Shown in pieces: positions 1 through 10,919 of a stretch of 64,000 nucleotides of DNA. The translations under genes and the position numbers were made by a program. The notes below the pieces were generated by a model, which saw nothing but the letters and a program-made list of their open reading frames with translations, ran no database searches and was not told the DNA's origin. The stretch's first letter is position 1, and every line of letters starts with the position of its first letter. The DNA comes from Zantedeschia hybrid cultivar (lineage: Eukaryota; Streptophyta; Magnoliopsida; Alismatales; Araceae), in NCBI GenBank assembly GCA_030544215.1, contig JARZZO010000011.1:45815587-45879586 (forward strand), read 5' to 3'.

Positions 1-740
1 CAAGGCCAGCAAATGAAATAAAAGGGAGCGCAAGGTCGATAAATACCCCGGAAAGAAAATGACCTAACCCCAACGGATATTAGGGTAGGAAAGGAACATC
101 TTTTTAGGTCTTCGGAACCCTCTCATGGGCTTTCTAAACCAATTCTTCATTTCTTTCTAAAGAGGCGTACTCTAAACTTGAGGAACGGCCGAGATTGACT
201 AAGGATCAAATCATCAAATGGGATCACGAATGGAAACACAAGTTCAAATATGATGGGTTTAAGTTAAATTGTTGAAGAACAATTTGGGAACTAAGTTCAT
301 AAATGAATATGATCTTTTGATCTGAGTACCATGCTGGTCTGTTAGTTCACATCATATTTCAAAAAAAAAAAAAATCAAAAAAATACATATTTCCAAAAGT
401 AAAAAAAAAAGTACATGTTTCAAAAAAAAGTATACATATGTCAAAAATCCAAAATCAAAAAAAAAGAATACATATTTCAAAAAAACAAAAAAAAACACAC
501 ATGTTTCAAAAGTAAAAAAAAAATACATATTTCAAAACCCAAAAAAAAGGGTAAATATTTCAAAACAACAAAAAATATTTCAATCAGCATCTGCTTATTG
601 CATCTGGTATGCTTCATTCCTTTTATTTTAAGTAAGCATTTGTCTGCTTGTATGTTGCATTTTGCTTAAGTTTGATTATTCACATTACCTTTGTTAATAA
701 ATGCTATGCCCCTTGACCATTCATTTAAGGAAAAGATTGA
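1..740. other. Decayed 3' flank of the older module
   Basis: Diverged counterpart of 44157-44900 (reverse of 24380-25120), the stretch between integrase and the antisense PMD gene in the younger element. The opening bases (caaggccagcaaatgaaat and following) align well with 44157 onward. No coding potential. Positions about 361-575 are an A-rich array of short units such as acatatttcaaaa, the counterpart of the array at 44500-44705. It implies that an older Tat-type element, in the same relative order, continues to the left of the window. Confidence 0.7.
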
Positions 741-922
741 TTAACCGTTCACTCGGTCAGGCAAGGGGCTAAGCCTAAATAGATACTTAACATGTTTGTT
801 AAGTGACATGCAGGACACAAGGCAAACACATGGAACGCAAGGTTGCAAGCCAAAAGTTTCATGTATATCATCAAAAGGTGTTTTGTACATGATACACAAA
901 AGAAAAGAAAATACATGAGCCC

Positions 923-3736
923 TCAAGGCTGGCTCTCCCCTCCGCCCTCATCAAGCTGACTCTGAGCCTCGTCGGGCGCATCCGATGCTGGTCCTCGACT
1001 AGGAAGTGGAGGTGGTCCCATCGCACTCGGCCCTGCCGGCCTCGGCCCTGCCTGGCCGGACGACATGGCGACGCTGGCAGTGAAAGTGCTCACCAAACCA
1101 CGATCAGCAGCCCGCTGCCGGGCTCGCTGATACCTCTCCTCCACCATCTTGCGCTCGTGCTCAGCTACCGACAGGCGACCCTGAAGACTCTCTAGCCGGA
1201 GGCGGTCGCGGTCTCTCTCCTCAGTCAGGATCTCCAGGCGAACCTGGAGACGTGCAAGATCTCCGGTGGAGAGACGAGCCACCTGCTCCTCCAAAGCTTG
1301 AATCCGCGCAGCGTCAGCTTCAGCACGAGCAGTTGCTGCACAAGAATCCTCCAGCTCCGCTTCAGCCCTCTGAAGGGCTTCCTGAAGCTCAGCAACCTGA
1401 GGAGAAGTCATTGTTAGTCCAAGGCAATCAAGTAATCAAAAGCAAGTTCAGAAATCAAAGGGAAAGAACTTACCCGAGCAACGCGATCCTCCTCTGCAAG
1501 GGAAGCTCGGTGGATGGCGGAGGCAAGCTGGCTCTGGAGGTCTGCCAGAGCAGCCTCATGGGCCGCAGAAGAAGAGGATGACGATGCTCCATATGCAGGG
1601 GGAGCCGCCTGGGTGTAGACGGCTCGCTGCACCAAAAGACAACCGTCAGTTGTTAATCGCCAAAACAATTAATTAATCAAAACATTCATATTCATTCATA
1701 CATACCAGGTCGAACAGCTCCTTTTGGACCTACTCTAGCTAGGCCTCCGCATCATGTAGGCGGGCCCGAAGGTCGATGGTGACCGCATCGCGCGCATCCT
1801 GCATATCACACATACATACATTCATTCACAAATATAAACCAAGATAATAATAAAATGAAAGACGCATAAAAGCATACTCACATTGAGTGGTCGGAGGAGC
1901 CGAAGCTGATCAGCGTAGTGGGCCCGGTATTGCTGGAGGTAGGCCTCGCTACTCTCCGCACGGGACTCCACCCGAACGCCTCGACGGTGCCTACCCCTCA
2001 TGCTCCTCCCGACATCCTCCGGGACCTCCTCGTCGACCCACTCCTGGTGGAGACCCAACGTCCTCATCACGAGCCGGAGGCGGAGGGGCTCAATCTCGTT
2101 CAAGCAGTGCAACCACATCTTCCTGCCGAACCTCCTCCTGCCAGCCGTCACCCACGGCTGACCCTCCTCGCCCATACCCAGGTACGGGCGCCAGATCACC
2201 TGCATATAAGTTAGACGCATTCATATAAATAATTTTTATTTAATAAAGGAAAGATTGCATTTAATGAATAAAATCGAACAAGAACTTACCAACAACTCGG
2301 GGTAATCGAGGAACTGACGGCGGAGGGCCGTCAGCTGGTGGTGATGTGTCCACAATTAGTTGCCAACGGCAGGCCAATGGGACAGCGCCCGGTCGTGCAA
2401 TCCTCGCTCTGCCGAGCGGAAAGTAATGGTAGTTCCACTCCTGCATACATGAACATATAAGTTAGAAAAAATCATTTCATTACATTGCATATCATAAACA
2501 AATAATAAAACAACTTAATACCTGGAGGAACGGCAAGAAGCCACTGACAGTGGTCTCGCGGTCCGGCATGACCGTGGACAAATCTGCAAAGAGATGGGCC
2601 AGAAGGGCCGCACCCCAGGCATACTCCCCTAAACTCTCTAAGTCATCTAACAAGTACAAAAACCTACAGTGGATATGGTCACCCTTCGTACCGAAGAGTA
2701 ACCGACCAAAGAAGAAAACTAAGAAGACTTTGAGCTGCCTATCTACCTCCTCTCCCTGACTCGGATCGGTGCAGTAAACAAGGGAGGATGACTCTGCTAA
2801 TCTGTCTCTGAACTCCTTCCGGGTCTCTTCTGACCAACGCCGGGGCTCATCAAGTCCTAACGCGGCCTCCACCTCTATCTTGGGGACCATCCTAGACTCT
2901 CTGCCTAGGCTGGACACTTCTATACCTAATAGGGCCTCTGCCAGTCCCTGGTAGTTGGGGTAAGTCACCCCACTTACCGGTCGGCCCTCTACCCTGAGGC
3001 CAGTGATCCTGGCCACATCCTCTAGAGTGGGGATCATATGTCCCCAAGGCATTAGGAATGCCCGACTCTCTGCGTGCCAACGCTCTCTGAGCGCCTGCAG
3101 CAGGACTAGATCGAGCCAGAACGGCTCGATGTCTAAGACTTCGCCGAACCCCATCCAGCGCAGGCGCGCCTTCTGGAAGTCTGGGAGTCCCTGGTACGCT
3201 CCTATCACTAGGTCCCAACTGATCCTGGACCTCATCACCCCCTGTAGATGAATAACAAAGAACTAGGGTCAGTAATAATAAAAAAACAGAGTTAAAACAG
3301 TTCTGTTTTGAAAGGCGTCAACACATGTGGACATCTTTTAAAATACGTCCATATGTCTTGACGCAAATTAAACTTATTTTCTGCCTGATAAAAAATGAGA
3401 ATTTAGCCTTGAAAGGCGTCGGCCCAGGATGACGCCTTTTGAAAGGCGTCACCTGGTCTGGACGGCTTTCAAGACCTGATTCCGGGTTCTTTGAAGAACC
3501 CCTTTCTCCCCTCTTTTTCTCACTCCATTCATTCATAAAAGACTCACCGTATGGAGGTCGCCCTCCTCTTCTTCTTCTACGGCCAACGGCGCCGGAGGAG
3601 CTTCCTCCTCCTCCAAGAACGCCACCGCCTCGGCGAGTGCGGCCGGCATCTCTTCGGGGGCTTCCTCTTCCACGGCCGCCGTCCGTCGCCTCTTGGCCAA
3701 AGCCTTAGTCTTGCGGGAGCCTTCACCACGTTCCAT
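923..3736 (-). pseudogene. Older decayed PMD gene of a Tat-type element
   Basis: Seven-exon structure like the younger copy at 18924-24223. Exons on the minus strand: 3736-3548, 3241-2522, 2440-2290, 2199-1882, 1798-1706, 1626-1474 and 1396-923, with GT/AG borders where I read them. Exon 2 (240 codons) carries the plant mobile domain, with the stretch from FWLDLVLLQALRERWHAES to MPWGHMIPTLEDVARITGL. Exons 5-7 encode a charged coiled coil. It is broken: exon 3 is 151 nt where the younger copy has 159 (an 8-nt loss, so a frameshift), exon 5 has TAG where the younger copy has CAG, and exon 4 lacks 51 nt in frame. At 2374-2378 it keeps the empty CCAAT (ATTGG) site where the younger copy has a solo LTR. 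PMD proteins are known both as host silencing-related proteins and as transposon passengers; here the neighbours argue for a passenger. Confidence 0.85.
3310..3470. repeat. Four 30-nt palindromic units in intron 1 of the older PMD gene
   Basis: Units of 10-nt arm, 10-nt centre and 10-nt arm start at 3310, 3340, 3411 and 3441. Centres: AACACATGTG, CATATGTCTT, GGCCCAGGAT and ACCTGGTCTG. The pairs 3310/3340 and 3411/3441 touch, with a period of exactly 30. All lie in the intron between exons 1 and 2, as do the matching four units at 19185-19345. The arm cores are CGTC and GACG except the first unit, which ends GACATC. Confidence 0.85.
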
Positions 3737-3868
3737 AGAGTTTGGAAGAGGGAGTTTTGAGAGAAAAAGAAAGAGATCGCCAGAGGTCGCCGAAGCTCGA
3801 AGAGAGAGAAAGCAAGGGAGAAAGTGAGGAAGAAAGGGGTGCTTCGCGGGTCTGTAAACGAAAAAGTT

Positions 3869-4047
3869 AAAAGACGTCGACGCAGGTAGACGCGTTTTAT
3901 GGCACATAAGTTGAGCGGCAAGGCCAGTTGTTTGAAATTGAGTGAAAGGCGTCCATTACGGCTGACGCGTTTCAGGTTACCGCCAATTCTGATCAGAACC
4001 GTACACAGCATGATGATGAAAGGCGTCTTCCCATCCAGACGCGTTTT
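3869..4047. repeat. Three palindromic units upstream of the older PMD gene
   Basis: Units start at 3869, 3944 and 4018, with centres GACGCAGGTA, CATTACGGCT and TTCCCATCCA. They lie 130-310 bases upstream of the start codon at 3736. The counterparts upstream of the younger gene are 18767, 18691 and 18617. The flanking sequence aligns well, but the third centre has only about 3 of 10 bases in common with its counterpart. Confidence 0.85.
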
Positions 4048-4103
4048 ATGGGATTAATCATAGAATTAATGGCGGAGTTCTGGAAAGAGTAAGAGAGAGA
4101 ATT

Positions 4104-4450
4104 GAAAGGCGTCTGGTCTGGTAGACGCAATTTAAGGTTAAATCAGGATTTTTGAGGATTGAACTGAATTTTTGGAAAATGAATTTATGATTGAAAGGCG
4201 TCTGGTCTGGTAGACGCATTTTAGAGTTAAATCAGGACTTTTGAGGATTGAACTGAATTTCTGGAAAATGAATTTATGATTGAAAGGCGTCTTGTCTGGT
4301 AGACGCAAGTTAAGGTTAAATTTGGATTTTGAGGAAAAGGCGTCTGGTCTAATAGACGCAATTTAAGGTTAAATTGGGTTTTTGAGGATTGAACTGAATT
4401 TCTGGAAAATGATTATGGTTGAAAGGCGTCTTTCTGAGTGGACGCGTTTT
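4104..4450. repeat. Tandem array of five palindromic units, period about 89
   Basis: Units start at 4104, 4193, 4282, 4335 and 4421. Between them lies a repeated spacer containing the string ttgaggattgaactgaattt, giving steps of 89, 89, 53 and 86 bases. Centres: TGGTCTGGTA twice, TTGTCTGGTA, TGGTCTAATA and TTTCTGAGTG. The younger copy has only three units here (18377, 18465, 18524), so the array has expanded or contracted. It lies between the older PMD gene and the older PMD-like gene. Confidence 0.85.
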
Positions 4451-4669
4451 GAATTAACTGAACCCGAACTGTCATATTTTCAGGAAAAATTCAGTTTTTA
4501 CTAAAGGAAAAATCATGAACACATCACAGGAAGTTAAGGAAAGATTTCAAGGTATGAAAAATAATTCTTTATTCAATGAAATCTTTTATTACATCAAAAA
4601 GAAAAAGAAAAGAAAAAAGGACACTTAAGGAAGAATTTCATGAAGACCTTGGAGGTATGGAAATTTCTA

Positions 4670-6002
4670 TCATCTATCTCTGTTTTTAGAGGATTTTACA
4701 CGATAACTGAAGCCAAGGTTCCACAAAGTGGTGATAAGTTCTGTAGCTTCATAATCTTCGTCGGATTCCAAAGCACGCTTCTTGATCGGGGATGTAAGAG
4801 AGAACTCGGAGAATTCATGACGATTCAAGCTAAGTTGAGTAAGGCACCGATGAGGGTTGTATAACACGAACTCGGTGGCTCCAATCAACTTGAGATCCGC
4901 TCCCGCTGCACGGCGCACCCTACTAGGCTTTCCAACAAGAGCGAGTGGAGAAGAGTCAAACATGTTAGATGTCATGCACTTCAGATGCTCCCTCCAGTCG
5001 GCTCGGGTATTGAGCTTTGGGACTTTATTGACCATGTGCTCGTTGAACTTTACAATGTTGGCAATATAGTGGATCGGACTATTCATGTAAATTTGAGATG
5101 GTTTTGGAGGCATCCTCTTGCAGTACTCGAATTTGAAGTGAAGTTTAACCCACAGAGCAAAGAGTAACATGCACCCGTAGGGAGGACGACCCACAGATGC
5201 CATAGAAAGCCCGCTGTAAAGGTAGGTCAAGAGCGCAGTACTTATGGATTTACCTTTGAAGATTGCGCAGATAGCACTGACCTGACCATCTTCCAAGATG
5301 TTGTCTTGCGCAGGGAAGAATAGAGCACCGGCAAGGCATGTGACGAAAGCTTTCGTCACATCCTCCGCTTCGTCCTCCCTTAGATCATCGATCTCGTACA
5401 GAGTCCACTCAGCAAGCTTTGCAAGATTGATCCCTTTATTGGTAAGGCATCCTTTAGCTTCTGAAAGATCCTTCATGATTGATGTCAACAATTGTTGACC
5501 GGTGATTCTCTCTCTTGTTAAAGCCATCTTATCTTTGGTCTTTGGGAGACCCAATAGAAGCTCCGCCTCCTCCAAAAGGATAGTGCACTCAAAATCTTGG
5601 AAGAGGAACGTATGTGTTTGGGGATGCCACCATTCGATCAAGGCACCCATAGCCGCCCAATCCACGTTCGGACTCTTGTAGTGTTTGGCGAGCACCACTA
5701 AGCCTTGAAGATTCTACTTGGAGATGAAAACTTGCATGGAAAGCTTAACACTTTTTGCAAGTTTGCGAATCCAAGGGAGAGAGGTAAATTTCCTCGGGCC
5801 GGGAAACCTGGGGTAAGTTTGAAAAGAAGGATTGAAGAGTTTGAAGAACAAGATCAATTGAAGAACATGAAGGAACAAGAAGAAGAATTGAAGGGAAGTT
5901 AATTCAACTTACTTGGAGATTGGGATCCCTTCCGATGAGGTGATTCTCCACGTCGGAGATCTTCTCTAGCGACATCTTCATCCTCTTGTTTGAAGAACTC
6001 AT
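4670..6002 (-). pseudogene. Older decayed PMD-like gene
   Basis: Diverged copy of the two-exon gene at 16843-18125. Exon 1 is 6002-5913 (30 codons, GT donor). Exon 2 begins after a CAG near 5808 and ends at a stop at 4670. The body keeps the signature WWHPQTHTFLFQDFECTILL followed by LLGLPKT, resembling the plant mobile domain motif or the related retrotransposon-associated DUF7745 type. It is dead: TAG at 5716-5714 replaces a TGG of the younger copy, and the acceptor region of exon 2 has lost bases. After that stop the frame is open for 342 codons, so decay is modest. It lies upstream of the older PMD gene on the same strand, the same two-gene order as in the younger module. Confidence 0.8.
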
Positions 6003-6249
6003 CCTCTTTTTCGGATTTCTTCCTTTTTGAAGTTTGGAAACCTTGGAGACCTTGAAAAACCTTGAAATCTTGAAGGAAAACTTAACCTTGGATCTTTGGG
6101 TTATGGTAAGATTGCTTGGAAATAACTTAATGGTGTTTATATAGAAGGAATTGCGATCCTAGGAAGACTTTTCCGATTTTGAAAAGGGATGTGCATTGGA
6201 AGAGTTAGAATTCGAATAGAAGAACAGTCATAACCTGTTTCTGCGACTG

Positions 6250-6315
6250 AAAAGGCGTCGAGGGATACCGCCGCGTTTTAACATTGAATGGCGTCGACGC
6301 GACACGACGCGTTTC
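6250..6315. repeat. Two palindromic units upstream of the older PMD-like gene
   Basis: Units at 6250-6279 (centre GAGGGATACC) and 6286-6315 (centre GACGCGACAC). They lie about 100 bases beyond a TATA-like tttatatag at 6137-6145, upstream of the start at 6002. The counterpart pair upstream of the younger gene is 16528-16593. Confidence 0.85.
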
Positions 6316-6680
6316 AACAATTCTGTGATTTACCCGAAATTCTGTGCTTAAATTGAATATTTGTTTGGAATTATTAATAATTTTGAATGCAGGAAATTCG
6401 AGAAAACCCGAGTAAAGCTGAAAATATCAAGAAGATCCTACTGTGGGAATTTATGAAGTCCTAACCGTGGCTAAAAAGACGGTTATCTCTACCCTTGTAC
6501 TCCTTTCATGTAATTATTGTGCATCATCATAATTACTATATGTTAAATATTTATTAGACTATATTAAGGACCTTGTGATTTTGATGAAACTGGAATTTGA
6601 GTTCCCCTTCAACAAAAACGGTGATAATTCCAGAGAATTCTTAATCGCACGGATAGGCCGTTGGATTGTTAATTAGTGAG
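6316..6680. other. Conserved upstream flank of the older PMD-like gene
   Basis: No gene seen. Positions about 6390-6690 match 16190-16460, the far upstream region of the younger PMD-like gene. The match stops near 6690, where sequence of the LTR-like segment begins. Confidence 0.6.
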
Positions 6681-8285
6681 GACGATAGTGTAGGCGTCCG
6701 GAACGTCCCCCCGTCGTGGCTGCGGGATTCGGACGAGGGGTTTCTCCGTTCGTCTTAGCACTGTGGCGATTTAAAGGGGGTTAGAAATAAAGGATGTGAT
6801 CGCTAGGAGCATTACCTTACGGTCCTTGTGCTCCACAGGATGGTGAGGATGTGATCGCGTTCTGTGGGAGCAGAAGATGGTGGTTTCCCCTTCTCTTCCT
6901 CCGGCCGGCCAGAGGAGGAGAGCTCGGTAGTCCGCGCGCAGGATCTGGTAAGAGCCCCTGAAAAGAAAAGACAAACAAAGAAAAGAAATAGCCCGATTAG
7001 AACTGTGACATGTAGGATACGTTCATGCAAACATAAAAATTAACTAAAATTAGAGGGAGACGCACCGGATGGGTGTTTGGGAGGGAAGGTGACCATATGT
7101 TATGGCCACCCACCTCCCGATTTTTTGTTTGAAACCTCTGGGGGTAAATAGGGATTGCTAAGTCATTCTAGGATGTATGCATGCAGATAAGTGCTCGTGT
7201 GTGAAAAGTGAAATGATGTGTTGAAGGTAAAAGAGAGTGAAAGAGGGAGGATGTTACGGCATGAATGGAAATTGGAAATGCAATGAAGTGAAAAGGGTAA
7301 AAAGTAAAGAGAAGGTTAGAAAGACAAGCCCATTTGGAGTGACGTTCCTCCTGAAACAGCCTTCTGACTCTTTGCCCGCTCAACTCCTCAAAGCCGACCC
7401 GCTCCGAGAAAGAGACTCCTTCTTAATCCCCCCTCCAACCCCCTTGCTCGAGGGAACCTGAGGGGTTTAAATAGATGAAGGAAAAAATACGAGAAAATAG
7501 GAGTCTAAATCCCCGTAAATCAACCTTCAACCAATAGGAAGTGGTCAAGGGTCGGAGGTGGTGCGCGCGGCAGTCGCCGGAGTGGGGAGTGATCGGAGTA
7601 GTGGGGACGTGGGCGGCGAGTAGAGGAGATCGTGGGGAAGACGAGGTCAAGGTGGTAGTTGGGGGAGTGGACGGCCAGCCAACTTGCCTTCTAATCTCGT
7701 GGTGGCAGGTGGCCCGGTTGGCCTTCGAAGGGGGTGGAAGGCAAGGGGTGGCCTTCGAAGGAGGTGGAAGGCAAGGGAGCTGGCCTTCCACGAAAAGGTG
7801 GTAAAAAGTGAAAAAGGTGGCCAAAAGGGTGGAAGGCAAGGTGGTTGGCCTTCGAAGGTGGTGGAAGGCAAAGGGTGGCCTTCGAAGGAGGTGGAAGGCA
7901 AGGGGGTTGGCCTTCCATGAAAAGGTGGTAAAAAGTGAAAAAGGTAGCCAAAAGGTGGAAGGCAAGGTGGCTGGCCTTCAAAGGGGGTGGAAGGCGGACT
8001 GGCTGGCCTCCCACGAAAAGGTGGTAAAAAGTGAAAAAGGGGGCCAAAAGGTGGAAGGCAAGGTGGCTGGCCTTCGAAGGTGGTGGAAGGCAAGGGGTGG
8101 CCTTCGAAGGAGGTGGAAGGCAAGGGGGCTGGCCTTCCACGAAAAGTGGCTAGAGTCGGGATTCGGTTAATGGGCCTAGTTGTTAGTGGGCTGAGATGGC
8201 TAAAATGAGGGGATTTATGATGATGGGCTAATGATGGAGGGGATTTATGACCAAAAGGGTGGTCCAAAATCGGTGTATACAAATG
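6680..8285 (-). mobile_element. LTR-like segment B, minus orientation
   Basis: Mirror of about 60993-62600. On the minus strand it begins TGTATACACC at 8285, carries a TATA-like ctatttaaa near 7466-7475, then a purine-rich leader, and ends in a block with a GCCGGCC palindrome and two copies of GCGATCACATCC. This resembles the layout of LTR-A, though the sequences are otherwise different. No partner LTR and no target duplication were found, so the limits and the LTR status are tentative. Confidence 0.4.
7688..8142. repeat. GGAAGGC / GCCTTCC palindromic minisatellite
   Basis: Mirror of 61136-61590. About ten units pair GGAAGGC or GAAGGC with GCCTTCC across a spacer that is usually 10 nt and sometimes 8. 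They alternate with TTCGAAGGCC blocks and with spacers rich in aaaaggtggtaaaaagtgaaaaaggt. It lies within LTR-like segment B. Confidence 0.8.
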
Positions 8286-8289
8286 CCCC

Positions 8290-10915
8290 TCCGGGACACC
8301 TGTTTTGCAGTGGAGTGGAACGGAATGATAAATAGTTGTTCCGAAAATCGAACCAGATTTTGGACAGCCCGAAAAAGGAATGAGCTATATCCAAGGATGA
8401 TATGCGAATGCGGCAAATGCATGGAAGCTGGCTATTTGAGTTGTAAGAATGGTTTAAGAAAAGGAACAAAGTTCAGTACTAGAGAATCACAGTCCGTAGG
8501 ACCCTCGGGTGCTGGAACCGCGAGGCCTTGGCGTTCCAGAATATAGCAATCTGGTCCAAGGGGATCTCAAGCATGAAAGGTGTAGGAGTGTGACTTGAAG
8601 AACTCTCGACACAACGGGCGCGCGGTGGCCTGGCGCATCATGGGATCGCCAAGTGAGAGAATCTCAAGCACACGTGTTGAAAAAGGAGGAAGGGGTCTTG
8701 CAATTCAAAAGGCTAACAAACGTACAATCGCCAGAATCACAGATCAGCGATGGATTAAGCAGAGTGATGAATGATGGTCATTGCCCCTAGGGCGAGGATG
8801 AGTGCGTATGCAGATGCATGCTAGGTTGAAATCTAAAAACAAATTCCTAATGCAGTTTCTAATGCAAACAGGAGGGATTTATTGGCCAATCGAATAACTT
8901 AGGGAATATAGACTCCTCATTGTTTTGTTTAAAGAGGAACTCAGAGTCTATATGCCCGAAGTTATTAGCCTCTTGTGTCTTCAATCCTACTTGTTTCAGA
9001 TTCCCTGCAGCTGCAAGAACGCACATCAGTAAATGTAAATAATCAATGATCCACAATATCTTAATGATAAGCTGCAAGGAAGCGAGGGACAAAGGTCCCT
9101 GTCGAGTCGAAGCCAGCACGGAAGATATGGCCATGCCAATCCGGCTGCTTCTGGCTTCGACTCGACAGCAAAAGTGTCCATCTTTTCCTGTATGCACAAA
9201 AATGAAGAGGAAACAATTAGTAGTATTTGCTTTCGACCCCTTGCCCAAAAGAGCAACTACCTTTTCCCTAGCCTTCGCATAGGGTCAAGGGGCCGTGTTA
9301 CTATCCAGACAAGAGGAAGAATATTGAAACTAATGCAAGAAGTAAATATGCAAAATTAACAAGTGGGGTGTGTGATGAAAACATGTTTTTGATTCCGCCT
9401 GCCTGGTGACTGTCCAAACTTAGGCTGGTTGAATGATGAAAGGGAAATGCACACTCGACTTCCCAGGTATCCTAAGCACGCATCTAGATTGATTTGGGCC
9501 TCTAGACTCCTCAAACTAACCTTGACCGGCTAAGACTCATACTGATGACAATACCGTCATGCCATGCTTAGGCTCCCAGCTGCTTCCAACCACCAAGTTT
9601 GCCCAAAAAGTTTTCGAGGTAAATGATTTGCCCGACCCGGGTCTCTTTCCTCACAATCTAGAAGGTATATGATGGAACACCTTGGAACCCTAACGGTCAA
9701 CCGCGCGACGCTGACCCGGAATCAGACGCCGTCGCACCGATTGGTGACGCGCATGCATTGACCTAAGCCCGAAGTTTTCGAGAGTACACATTGAGATTAT
9801 GGTTAAGAAGTTAGCTCCCCAGAAACATCGACATTGCTCTTTACCCATTTTGGACTCCTGTGATCATGTGAGCATGTGACGATTTTTGAAAAACGAACCA
9901 TTTTAAAATGATATTCAGTCTTTAGATAGCTATCTCGTGTCAACCTTGAGGGGGAAAAAGTGAAGAAATTTTGGAGATAAACCTCAAAGGAGGATTGACA
10001 AAATCGTGAAAAGGACAAGCTGTGACAAAACAGACCCCTTTTGACCTCCTAGATGCCCCTATTTTGACTTTTCAGGCCTTTGGTAGATTTCATGGCCAGG
10101 CACGGTCACGACCAGGCTTTTTTCATGATTGCTTGAACCCTTTTTTCTTTTTTCTTTTTTTTTTGTATTTCTTTTCCGCTCTTGACATTTTTGGGGTTAT
10201 TTGATATTCCGTCTGCGAGGACACTGCCCTCTTCACGTGCTCTGGTCTTTTACATTTCAATTTTGGGCCCTTTTTTGAGGGGTTACATCTATCGGGTTGT
10301 TGAGGAACCGCAATTTGCTGAGCTCGACCGTTTAAGGGCGTCAACTGTCCTGATCGGTCGAGAGACGAAGAGCAAAGGTTGCATTTTGACAGTATGCTAA
10401 AGACTTGGAACTCATTTTAAGAAGGTTCCCTTTTGAAAAAACGTGTAAGTGTGTACATCTCAGGATGATCATAGGGATCTGTATGAAAGTAAAGTAGACC
10501 TGTCCAAGGTTCTGGTGGACCAAAGTCTTAGCCAAACCTTAATGTCAACCCAATCTATCATGCAACTAGACCTAGATAGGGGTTACATGGCAATCACCAG
10601 ACAATTGGATTTTGTGTCTTTTCTGATTTTTTTTGTCATTTTCATTAAAGTATGTACATATTTACAAATATTTTTGATGCTTTTTGGATATTCGATTTTT
10701 TTGAGATTTTTGAATTTTTTTGTTTTTTGTTTTTTGTTTTTTTTTTGTTTTTTTTGTTTTTTTTTTTGCATTAAAGAGTAGAATTTAAAGGGTAAAATTT
10801 CTTCAAATAGACTCATATCTAAAGGAAAGCTTTTCAACAATTTTCAAATATTTACACTTATTTGCTAACTAGAAATGAAAGAACTTACTTACCACTACAA
10901 CTTGTAGATAAAGAG
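8290..10915. other. Noncoding retroelement sequence
   Basis: No recognisable domain in any frame. It contains the 18-bp inverted repeat at 9099-9168 and a long T-rich stretch at about 10690-10770 built from ttttttg units. Judged from its position it is the 3' part of the element carrying gag2, with pol deleted or never present. Mirror of 58363-60988. Confidence 0.55.
9099..9168. repeat. Perfect 18-bp inverted repeat with 34-nt loop
   Basis: CTGTCGAGTCGAAGCCAG at 9099-9116 and its reverse complement at 9151-9168. The mirror copy is at 60110-60179. The RNA could fold into a strong stem, but nothing identifies it as a known small RNA gene. Confidence 0.8.
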
Positions 10916-10919
10916 GAAG

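Noticed and set aside
415..669. Lysine-rich short reading frame
   Set aside because: Product of an A-rich minisatellite; no start context or homologue, and the counterpart at 44500 does not keep the frame.
3310..4450. Repeat and variable spacer pattern resembling a CRISPR array
   Set aside because: The units are inverted palindromes with 10-nt centres, are scattered over 60 kb, have no cas genes, and lie in a plant retroelement context.
7423..8282. Proline-rich reading frames with repeated FEGHPLPSTTFEGQ-like strings
   Set aside because: Translation of the GGAAGGC minisatellite in several frames; open because the repeat lacks stops, not because it is a gene.
9719..9757. A further candidate palindromic unit (gacgccgtc ... 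gacgcgcatg)
   Set aside because: The spacing is 12 nt and the outer arms do not match; not counted.
10123..10344. Lysine-rich short frame near a T-run
   Set aside because: Composition driven, no support.
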